Source of the DNA: Rhyacophila brunnea
Taxonomy: Eukaryota > Arthropoda > Insecta > Trichoptera > Rhyacophilidae
Assembly (NCBI GenBank): GCA_022495005.1
Contig: JAGYXB010001615.1
Location: forward strand, 1-64,000
Length of the DNA stretch: 64,000 nucleotides
Direction of reading: 5' to 3'
The notes below the pieces were generated by a model that searched no databases, was not told where the DNA came from, and was given only the letters and a program-made list of their open reading frames with translations. A program made the translations under genes and the position numbers. Positions 23,101-35,100 of this stretch are shown piece after piece. Position 1 is the first letter of the stretch. Each line of letters opens with the position of its first letter.

Positions 23101-26100
23101 TAATGTTTGATGCAATATAGCTGCTCGCGTTGTTCCTAACATTGTGTGAAATGAAAATTGGATAGGCATCACTCGCTGCCACGAATGCCAGTGACTGACA
23201 CTCTCTGCAGATGGGAAACAATTCACATATTCACATAAAGGTACTCTGTAGCACCGTTGCAAGGTGAAGGAGAGTCGGCCACGGCGACGGAACCCTTGAG
23301 GCTGGCTGTGCCACAAGGGTACAAAGTGTCGCACTCTCTGGTGGCATACGGGACACATGTTCCAGCCACATAAAGCGTCTCTTCGTAATTATCTCAATCA
23401 CGGAGGGCTGCTGTGTCTGCTCACAAACTCGAGTGTTTGTAACGCGGTCATACCAATGTACCCCTAAGATTCGCCGGAGACATTAATTCTCAGTCTGCTC
23501 ACAAACTCGAGTGTTTGTAACGCGGTCATACCAATGTACCCCTAAGATTCGCCGGAGACATTAATTCTCAAAGCTCAAAAGCTGAGACCTTTGAAGCTTA
23601 GTAAGATGCCACGTCTCACAGCCATTACATAACAATAAATTTAATATATCATAACTTAGCTAGGTAGATTCTGCATTATGTCATAATAAAGAGATAATTT
23701 ACATACCTTTTGTTCAGGTAGATATATAAAAAAAGTTTCATTCTATTGTTATTTAAAGTTAAATTTTCTGGGATTCAATAATTTTATTAGTTCGAATTCA
23801 TAATGTATAAATATTTATGTACGAGGGTGGGTCAATAAGTCCTTAGAAAAGCCGACAGGTGGCGCGACTGGTACTGTAAGCGGTTTGTTTTCATGCAGCG
23901 GCACTACCGATTCAGTATGCTGCGAAGTTTCAATCAGAATGGTCGGGTTGTTGTGTTTCTCGTACATTTAAAAAAAAAAATTTGCTTGTTTACAAAAATG
24001 GAGAAAATTGAGTTTAGAGCTGTTATTAACACGTTGATCGCCATGGGGGTCACCGGTGACCGGCATTGGATTACGTTCAGGGGGCCATGGGGGTCACCGG
24101 TGACCGGCAAAGAAGACCTGCCTTAGAGTTGTTCTACAGCGCCGGCGGGCACGCGCGCAGTGCATTTTTCGATACGCGGTGACCGGCATGGCCCTTCTGT
24201 ATATTACTGCCACTTGGCCTGAAAATATGTCTTCCCAGTCACGAAATATAGGCTCACTAATGTAAAGAATGTACATAATGAAAAAAAAAGTTTTCCTTTT
24301 AAATTTTAAATGTGTTTTTATTGATATAAAAATAAAAATTTAATAGATTATAAAAATGTAAGTTATAAAAAATATGTAAATAATAAAAAAATAGAATAAC
24401 AAAAATGATTATAAGGTATGTATACGTATATTTCCAGCTTATGTGTATACAGGTATTCTACCCAATTTGAAAACTTTTATTCCGTATTTGTGCCTTTTCT
24501 GTTTATTATACTATCTAAATCTAAATATAATTCGACCGCGAAATGGCACCATGCTCTCGTCAACACATATGGACAGGTGACCGGCGAAATGGCCGGCCCG
24601 GCGCAATAGAATAAATTAACTTGTTGGCGCCGCGACGGTCACATGTGGCCGGCACATCATTAAAACCAATATTTACGTATAAAAATCATCCAAATGAAAA
24701 AAAATATTATATTCTTTCATAACCTATCAAATAATACCTTAGAAAAAAATAATCATTTTTTAACTATTTTATGTAAAACTAGTTGGCGATCAATGTGTTA
24801 AACATTTTAATATAAAAGGGTTAACAGCAAAGGAAATAAAAATGAGTTGGATTTAGTTCACGGCATATCTGCTCCTTCACTTGCAACTATTTATAACTGG
24901 TTAAATGAATTTAAACGTGGTCGTACATCAACAAAGGATGAACCACGCTCAGGACGTCCCTGTAGAGGTGACTACACCAGAAATGATCAATAAAATCCAC
25001 GATATGGTGTTAAGTGACCGAAGATTAAAGTTGAGTGAGATAATTGAGGTTACAGGGATCTCAAAAGGTAGCGTCATTTCTATTTTACATGACAAATTGG
25101 GCATGAAAAAAATTTCTGCAAGATGGGTGCCGCGTTTGCTCACAGTCGACAATAAACGCAATAGGGTGGTGGCCTCTAAAGCCCTGTTGTCGCTCATGCA
25201 ACGCAATCCGGATGAATTTTTTCGTCGCTTTGTGACTGTAGATGAAACATGGATACACCACTATACTCCCGAGACGAAAGAACAGTCAAAGCAGTGGATT
25301 GCGAAGGCGAACCATGTCCAAAGAAGGCGAAAACCGTAAAATCAGCTGGTAAGGTTATGGCTACTGTATTTTGGGATGCATGTGGAATTATTTTCGTTGA
25401 CTATTTGGAAAAAGAAAAAACAATAACAGGGGATTATTATGCATCTTTATTGGACCAGCTAAAAAACAAAATTGAAGAAAAACGGCCTCATTTAAACACG
25501 AAAAAAATCCTCTTTCATCAGGACAATGCCCGTGTTCACACATGTTTACGATCAATGGCTAAAATTGAAGAATTGAAGTTCGAATTGGTCGACCACCCAC
25601 CGTATTCGCCAGATTTAGCCCCCAGTGACTTTTTCCTTTTCCCAAACTTAAAAAAATGGCTAAGTGGACAACGTTTTTTTTCAAATGAAGAAGTCATCGA
25701 TCGGACAAATGCTTATTTTGAGGACCTTCCGAAAACTTATTTTTCTGACAGTTTAAAAAAAATGAGAAACGTCTAACCAAGTGTATTGAGCTCCAAGGAG
25801 ATTATGCTGAGAAATAAAAAAAAAATACAAAAATAAAAACTGTTTTAATGCTTTTTTCTAAGGAATTATTGACCCACCCTCGTACCTAAAGCGTCAATTA
25901 CATTGAGCTTTTTTACGAGCTGATTATTGGCAAATTTATAATCTGCCTGTAAATTCGCCCAGTGTAATCATCGAACAAGCTAATAAGCAGGTTGTAAACA
26001 CTCCACCGAGAAAAGTTGAAAGCCGGTCAACTTTATAAGCTACACGCCGGCTTGTGGGCGTATCGCGTCTGCGCAGTAGAGCGTGGTGGTGGAAAAACGA

Positions 26101-29100
26101 ACTACTCATTTTGAAATTTACCTTTTTGACGTTTAATGGAAACATTATTATGGAGCGTAGCGACCTCCCGGCAAAAAAACGAACTACGTTCCGTCAAAAT
26201 CGCTCGCTGGCTTGTGGCTTATCAGCGAATGGAAAATTTTGTGTGTAATCATGAAATCGCAGTAGCTGAACCGCCCGCTTTTAAATTTGCCAATAATCAG
26301 CTCATAAAAAAGCTCAATGTAATTGACGCTTAAGTATGTAAATTTAATCTTTTGAGGTTTGACCTGCATGATAATTACATATAATATTGATTGTATTATT
26401 AATTTTTATGGAACCACTTCTGTACACGTAATGTTTTTAAAGAAGATTAATATTATGTTATCCACAGACTGTTATCATAATTTATTGGATATTATTTTTG
26501 ATGTAATTTAATGGCTATATTTAATGGATTTCTGTCAAAGCAACATAAGAAGCAAAGCAGATTCTTACGTTCTGTCGAATCAAATTGACAAGTCTTAACT
26601 ATGCTGGGTTATTCAAAAAGCACATCAACTCATAATTGTATAACATGATACACATTTCAATTAATATTGCATTTTGGAGATAATTTTGCTTAACGGCCCA
26701 CATGCTCAGCGTAGGTCAAAATTAAGTTTTTATTGTATTTTCAAACCATGATCCTGGACATTCCTTAAACTTTGTAGATAATCTATTTATGTAATTTTGA
26801 AGCCTTATTATCCTTTATATTTATTTTAAACATTTGATGACTGCATAAAGTATTTTTGCTACATAAAATAGTATTCTTTTAAACCTCTCGCTCTAATGTT
26901 TTAGAATATAGTCATTTTTCGGCACATGAATGTGCAGTGGTGTTAAAATTTTTTACATTTATTAATTTTTAATCGCAATTATAAAACCATTAGTATAATT
27001 TATGACGAGATAATTTTAGTAAAATATTCACGATAAAAAATTATATTGATAATCTCTGTGATCCCAAATTTTTCAAGAATTAGGCATTTTATTATTCAAA
27101 AAATCGGCAAGATTAACACATTTGAAGATAATTCTAAAGATACTAATTATAAGCTATGTCTTTGACCATTCAAGTGTGATAAACATTATACGAATAATGA
27201 TTGCTTTATAATAATTATTGACCTAAGAATAAGGTAGTGTTTTTTTGAAATACGCCATTTCTTTTGTCATTCCCCAGTGGTTAAACTACAACATACGGCC
27301 GTAGCCATAAATTGACAAACTATAATTGAAGTAGGGAGTAAAATGATATTGACGCGCGTGTTTGAACATGTACTGTTTAAAAAAAATAAAAAAAAATTCT
27401 GTTAGGTCTACAACGTTTAAGGAATGTCCAGGATCATGGTTTGAAAATGCAATAAAAGCTCCATTTTGACCTACGCCGAGTATGTCCCCCCTTAACTACA
27501 AAAATTATCCATTTCAAAATAATCCAGAATGTCTACCTTCAGGTCAAGATATTTTTCTCCAATAGTGGATGCATAAATTTTTCAGTACTACTTAATTATT
27601 ACATGTAAATGTAAAATATTCCTCAGAGCAAGCAATTTCGTCAGATGTATCAGTCGTGCTACATCTAGCTCAGAGGCAGGCCTCCAAGAGAAAAAGGATT
27701 CCAATGGATATTATTTTTTGTTAAAAAACTGCGTTAACCTTTTCTATGCCTCACGATATTACTATGGCAGTATCTGACAGGCTGCAAACTTTTTAGCAAA
27801 AATTAAACCTAAAACCGATAATTATATTTTTTGGAAATATATTGAACGTATATCATAAAGACTTACCGAATAAATACATGATGTGTCATTTGTGTCGCCA
27901 GTTGCGTAGAAAAACACGTTTCGGGCTCGTTGCAGAGGCCATTATCAAGAGATATGTGTTATGATGAAGTGTAGTGTATCTTTGGTCCATTGCGAACAAT
28001 TATTTTTGTTGATGAATATTGGTTTGACTGAACCTTGTGTAAGTTTCTCTTATACACTATCTTCGAAAAGTCAGTCTTCCATAACTTATAGACATCAAAT
28101 AAATAAATTTACAAAAAGGATTTTTTTCTCAATAATACATATTATAAGGCACCTCCTTAATATTTTTTGGAAAATTTATGATAAATTAATTAATGTATAA
28201 ATAATGAGTTGATGGCATTTTTATTTAATTTAATTAAAACAGAACTATTATTTTTTTAAGAATTTTGCGTAAAACTTACATTTGCAGAAAAGGGTTCACC
28301 ACCCTCGAACTAGGCCGAGGTGGATGCAAAGTCGATGTACTTAATATTTGGTACCTATTAAGTAATTTTGACACTATCTTCCGAATACTGAATACTCCAA
28401 TATTTGAATATTTTTGTTCCACACTTTTTCTGATTATATTAAAATTTCACTACTTTTCATTATTCCGTTCATCAGATTAAAAAAAACACTATCAATAATA
28501 ATTATACCTTTTGCAATGAGTGGCTGCGTGCGCATGCCTCCCATAAATAATACCATGTTGCATAAAATTAAAATATTTTCTTGTAACTCAGGATATTTTG
28601 TATTGGTTTATTTTTAAGTCATATTTTATAATATTTTGATTGAAATTTCTTGCATGTACTAGAAGTCAGAATCAGTGAAATCTCTTCTAAACTCTTAATC
28701 AAATCTAACTCAAAAATAGATTGGAGAGAAGATGTTGAAACTATTGTCGATCAAGAACTACTTGTTCACATGGTAAAACTGTGAACTAACAACCCCCTCC
28801 AATGCAGCTAATCACACTTTTCTTTTCAAATGAGGAACACCCCGAAATTTATCATTTTATTTTACGCTCCCGTGGTGTAAGGATATATAAATTTACGTAA
28901 TTTGAAGCATTTTATAGTAAAAATATGTCTAAAACGATTAGGAGTTATGTTAGAATTTTTATTGGTAAATTTTTAGTTTATTGTGAAGAAGAAAAAGGGT
29001 CGCATCTAAAAGGAGAGCCGATACATTATTTAAACATGTCTCTACTATGCGTTGCCGCCATGACAGGTACGTCAGTCTTCTATATGCGACTACAATGAAT

Positions 29101-32100
29101 TCCTGTTATCGCCGATCTGTTGTTGTCGGACAGTAGCAAAGTTTCCATATATAAATTATATCAAAGGTGTTGAGATGAAACCTTCTTCTATAGAGATGGA
29201 GCTTACACGTAATATGAAGAACAAAGGAAATTCTCATCTATACTGATTACCTAACCTACAAGCTACAATTGACTTCGCATTGCACGTTCATTGTTAGTTT
29301 CTACTATGTATGAAGTTCACTTCAACGAACGTGCAATGCGAAGTCAATTGTAGCTTGTAGGTTAGGTAATCAGTATAGATGAGAATTTCGGTAACCGGAC
29401 AAAACAGAACAGCCAGGGGCAAAATGAAACATTAATTTTTGTGGAATCTATTTAGGTTAGGTTAGGTCATTATTTCGTTGTACCTAGTCACCCAATCATT
29501 TTGAACATATTATATTGATTAAGATACGATATCCTAAGCTTGCCGGCAAAGTCCCGTTTATTTGAGGCTTTCTAGCGATTACGAATGCAGAAACTAGGTA
29601 TATAATTTGATTTATTATGGCGTATTGAAAATCTGTGCTATTAAAAATCTATCAACATAATAGAGATAGGACGATTTCAATTTCAATATTAAATTTATAT
29701 TTTTACTGAAAGGTCATAGTTATATTTATCGTTGTTCTGTTTTGTCCTGTTCTGTTTTGTCCTGTTCTGTTTTGTCATGTTCTGTTTTGTCATTTTCTGT
29801 TTTGTCGTGTTCTGTTTTGTCATGGAACCGACAAATTATAGTAGATTATGAGTATGACAAGATTTCTATTGAGACAGAGCTTAAATGTATGCAATTGAAA
29901 CAAAAAAGGACCTCTGCAGAGCTATTGTTGACAGTTATCACGGTAACACGTTTCCGTTTCCGACAGTCTCTCGCCGATGGCTCAGCTCATGCAGAATCGA
30001 GTCATTGCTTCTGTGTTCTATCGGAACATCCTCAGCGGCCGTCGCTGGCACCTCTCTCAAAATACTTGTCCTTGTAGTTACGCATTCGTTTTTTAAAATA
30101 ATGAACTTGTTTTTTTTACAAAATGAAAATTGTTTCAACTGCATTTTGGATAATCACCTTATTACTCAAATTTTGGCTTTCAAACCTGTTTGTTAAGTTC
30201 AAGTTACTTGCACCACCGACACGCCCCAATAATGGCTTCCCGCAATTACATCACTCGTTCAATTTTCGCGCCGATTTTTTGTTTATAATCGGCCGCGAAA
30301 ATTTACATCCCTGTTATACATTGTAACCTCGGCTAATTAACTGGCAAGAGATTGTGTGTTGTATCTGAAGTTTCCAATCATAATTTTATTACTCAGGATA
30401 AGTTATTTCTCGGAAAATTGACCGCTGTTATTTTGAAATTGCAGGGTTTTTACGATTTCTTTGTTTCTTTTTAGTTTCCTACATTTTCCAGAAATTTATT
30501 AAAAGAAACATTGTGAAAATCATTCAACTGGAAGAAAACTCAAATCATTTTACGTATTTCTGACTTAACGTGATTGTCCATCTAAATAATGATGGTTCAC
30601 TGTATACAAAACAACCTTTAGGCTTGTAACATCAATCAAATGCGTTTTAATCTCTGCGCTCGTGATAAATAAAACTCAGACCACAAGGGTGAAGTTTGCT
30701 ATGATTGAAACCGAAAGTTAATATCGCTAATGTGGTTATTAGCTTCAGTAACTTTCTTTAGATTCTTTTTCATATATAAAAACTCATTTGGCATAGAAGA
30801 TATTATTTGAAGTGTGTACAAAAATATGTCTTGTACCTATAGGGACTGCGAATTCTTGAAATATAATATGTATGTATAGTGAGAACCGGCGCAAACCACC
30901 TCTTGAATTTGTCTCTGCATTGGCTGCTTGTTGATTCGGCATTCTTCATTATGTACCAATGGATTCGTAATGATTTATTTGATATACAATATGTGTACAA
31001 ATGCGAATGCGAGGTGTTGGAATATTATTTGTTTTTAAGACAAAATTTACCCTTTATTCAAATAATCCTTATCCTTATTATGTAAGCAGTTAGAGAAAGC
31101 ATAGGTATTTTCGTAAAACGCCAATATTACGTTGATTGTTGGTTAACGAAGAACATCAGTTAGATTTATGTCCTTAGTTAGACCAAATAAAATCAATGGG
31201 AATCAATCAAAAGAATTCTGGTTAAGTTAGTAAAGGATGTTGTTATAGCAATATGGCTTGTGAATGAATACGTAATAATATGTTTAATGTATGGAATATT
31301 GCTTTGCAGGCGGCCGACAATTTCGGCGTTGTCTCTCTCTCTCATTCACGATTGCCATATTTGGTATTCAAATACCCTCTCTCGATTCCTCCCTGCTTAA
31401 CCCTCACGACATTACAATACGGTAAATAATAAAATAACGTTTTGCGTTCGTACAAACCAAATTAGTCCGCTTTTAAATATGATAAAACAGTTAAAAAAAC
31501 ATCCCCGTCTATGCGAGAAGTTCAGTAGTAAAAATTTACTTATTATAATAATGGGGCTACTTATAATAATGGGCCATATAACGGCTTTTATGTAAATATA
31601 TAAAAACTTGAAGCATTCAATTGATGTTAATAGTATGATTGATGTTCATTCATGTAGTGTGTATCAATGAATGTTGCGATTGGCTAATAATAATAATCTA
31701 TTGTCCTAAAAAGATATGTTGCGAAATCTCGACTTTCAAGGAAAGCCAATACTCTTGGTATTGTAGAGCAATCGTTAGCATGGTGAATTTTATAGCGCCT
31801 GTACACTAGGGATTGCAATGCCGGTATTTCAAAACCGGTATTCCAGTGTTTTATCAATAGGTACCGAAATACCGGTTTTAAAAATCCAAAATACCGTAAT
31901 TATCGGTATTAAGAAAGCACACTCGTTTATGTTTTTGAAAATGAATTATAAGTTATGTGCAGCTAAAATGCAAATATATTGAGTGAATCCAACAGACGTG
32001 AAAAAATAATAAAACAAATTTTATCAAAAGTAATTGTCGCGATGAATTATCAAAATATTATTTCAAAATAGAAAACATCCGTGACAAAAATGTTTAATTA

Positions 32101-35100
32101 TTCTATAATTATTGATGGACTGTACAAGCGTTGAATTTAAGAAGCTTTTCCTGCAGCCTGACTTATTTGCACTTGATGAAGTTTTGAGGGTTTTTGTTAA
32201 AATTATCAATATATTCAAATTATTTGTAAAAAATCATTAGTTCTACAATTATGATCTATACATATTTTTTAAATGTCAACATAATAAATGTAGGTATGTA
32301 GGTTTTTGCTATAAAATAATATTTTAAAAAGATTTTAATAGCTATATTTTTTATTGATAAGCACCTATTTCTGTTTTTTAATGTTTAAGAAATACCGGTA
32401 TTCAATAATAAATACCGAAAAACCGGTATTGCAATCCCTACTGTACACATGCGTGTATATAGTGGCATCAATAGTGTGTATTTTAAACTATCGTGACAAT
32501 AACTGTTTGCACGTAAAAGTCCTGACTGTGTACAATCTCATTCTTCAAGAGTAAGCGAGACGCGATGTTATCATTTTATGGTAACCTCAAAATGAATATC
32601 CGCGGTGTAGGACGTTTTTTGCCGGCAGGTTCGCCACTGTCGTTCTACTGCGCAGGCGCAGATCGAAAAAACCCCAACTACAAAATGAAATTTTAAAAGC
32701 TTCCGATTTTTTTTGGATTTATGCATGCAATTTTGCAGCTGCAAGACAATACAATAAAGTAACTTTTTTCAGTCGGAAGCCAACAGCGGTGGAGTGAGGT
32801 TGTACAACTTCGCTTGCGTATTCGTGTCGCTACTCGCCTGGTTATTCGCGAACGGTTATAAATACGGGATACAACAAAAATAATATTGTTTGTAAATGAA
32901 TTTGACAATAAACTCAACATGTGTGGTCCCATGTGATTTTGACAATCAGTGCCAGTGCTTGAGAAAAAGTGAAAAATATTTATTGTTGCACGGATAGTGA
33001 ACTTTGTGCGGGGAGTGCGTCAAACGCTGTGAAGCGAGGGGTTGTCCACACTGTTTTTTGTTCACACTGTTGCGCGAATTCCAAGACCGCGTGAACGGCA
33101 AAAACAATAAAATGGAAAACACCACAATGGAAGTGAATGAAACCAAAAAATCGAAGAAGAAAAGAAACGATGATGAAGAGGAAGTGGTTGGAGAAAAAGA
33201 AGAAGAATGGCAGACGGTGACCTCTGGAAAAAAACCCAGAAGAGACTCTGGGGTCACTCCAAAGGGAAACCAAAACATCGTCATGATAGCGACGGGAAGT
33301 AAAATTCCATTAAAGTTAAAAATAGCGCAGATGCTGCATAAGGCAGGAGTAAAAGTACAGAAAATTTACAATAAAAATTTAAAGACGTACATCCAAGTAG
33401 AAGACGAAAAAGAAGCAGATAAAGTGAAACAAGCTGGAGAACTCAAAGATCTCGGTTTTGTGACCAAAGAGAATGACTCCTGCTCTTATGGAGTAATAAG
33501 AAAAGTCGATATTGATATGGACCTCCAAGAACTGCAAATGGAAATCAAAAGTGATGCAAAAGTAATCAACCTTAAGAGGTTGACAAGAAAAGGTGATACA
33601 GGAGAGCTGACAAAGACCTCGTCAGTCAGTATTAAATTTGGGGAGAAAATATTGCCGAGAACAATTTACATATATGGAGTCTCTTTTGCTGTAGAACCGT
33701 ATGTATTCAGGGTTATGCAATGCTACAAATGCTGGCGATATGGACATATCGCGAACAATTGCGGACGTACAGTAGAAACGTGCCCTAAGTGTGGTGAAAA
33801 CCACAAAACCTGCGAAAAAAATGAGGAAATTACGTGCATCAATTGCAAAGGTAACCACGCGGCAAACAGCCAAAAATGCCCAAAGTGGCAAGAGGAAAAG
33901 AATTGCAAAGAAGCAATGAAAAAAATGAACATACCTTTCAAGGAAGCAAAAAAAAATATGTTAAATAATAGCTATGCTGACATATTAAAACAAAAAAAAA
34001 TCGTAGGAAGAGATGAAAGCGAAACAATTCAAAAAACTAAGGAAATCAAAAAGAAAGAAGAAGCGGTGGTAGAAGCTTCAGGCTCAACAATAATAGCTAC
34101 AGGTAGTGGCGTAAAGCCTACAAAAAATAAGAAAAATTCAAAGGGGAAGACAGAGGTTAACGCGATGGGAGAAATTATTAAAGTCTTGCTGAAAGGGGGA
34201 GACTGGCAGCAGATCATTAAACAACTAATAATTAAAGCAGTGGACTGGGTATGCAAACAATTCAAAGAAGGACACTTAAAAGAAATTCTAGGAGAGGTTC
34301 TGGAGCAAAATGGATAGTAAAAAACAAATTAGGATTTTACAATGGAATGCCAGAAGTATGAAGCAAAAAAAGGATGATATAGAACTCTACTTAATAAGAC
34401 AAAAAATTTCAATAGCATTAATCTCAGAGACTTGGCTGAGGTCTGAATTAGACTATCTGAAATTCAATGATTACACGATGTATAGAAAAGACAGAGGGGA
34501 TGGTTACGGAGGAATAGCGATTCTGGTGCATAAAACACTGGCGTCTAAAGAAAAGACCCTACAAGGCCTTCCAACTGAACTGGAGGCATGTCAAGTCGAA
34601 ATCAGAGGGACACAAAAACTAAAAACAGTGACAGCAATATATTGTAAACCCAATGTTACCATTCGGAAAAACGCATGGAGCAGGCTCTTCGATCAAATGG
34701 GAGAGGGATCAATTATGGGTGGAGATTTCAATGCACACCACCCAATGTGGGATCATATACTTCGAGACGCAAGAGGAGAGGATGTCGCTGACGTATGCCT
34801 TGACTCTGACTTAGTAGCGATTAACAATGGACAAAGTACCAGGGTCGCCCCTCCAAATCAGAGAGGAGCGGCACCGGATATAACATTTATCTCCAACGAG
34901 CTGGTACTGGAAACCGATTGGAAAATAGACTCCGATACGATGGGCAGTGACCACTTACCCATTATCATCGAGTTTGTGGAAAATCAATGCCAAACAGAAA
35001 TCATCCCAAGAAGAAATTACCCTAAAGCAAACTGGGAACAATATCGAGAAATAATCTCAAATGACATAGACAGACTTACAGAACCTACCAGAGATGCACA

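Larger units (their letters stand above)
23822..25882 (+). mobile_element. mariner transposon, copy 1 (interrupted)
   Basis: The TIRs CGAGGGTGGGTCAATAAGTC at the left and, inverted, CGAGGGTGGGTCAATAATTC at the right are flanked by TA on both sides (23820-23821, 25883-25884), as made by the Tc1/mariner superfamily. Without the 768-bp TTAA element inserted at 24030 the element would be about 1.3 kb, the usual mariner size. Confidence 0.92.
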
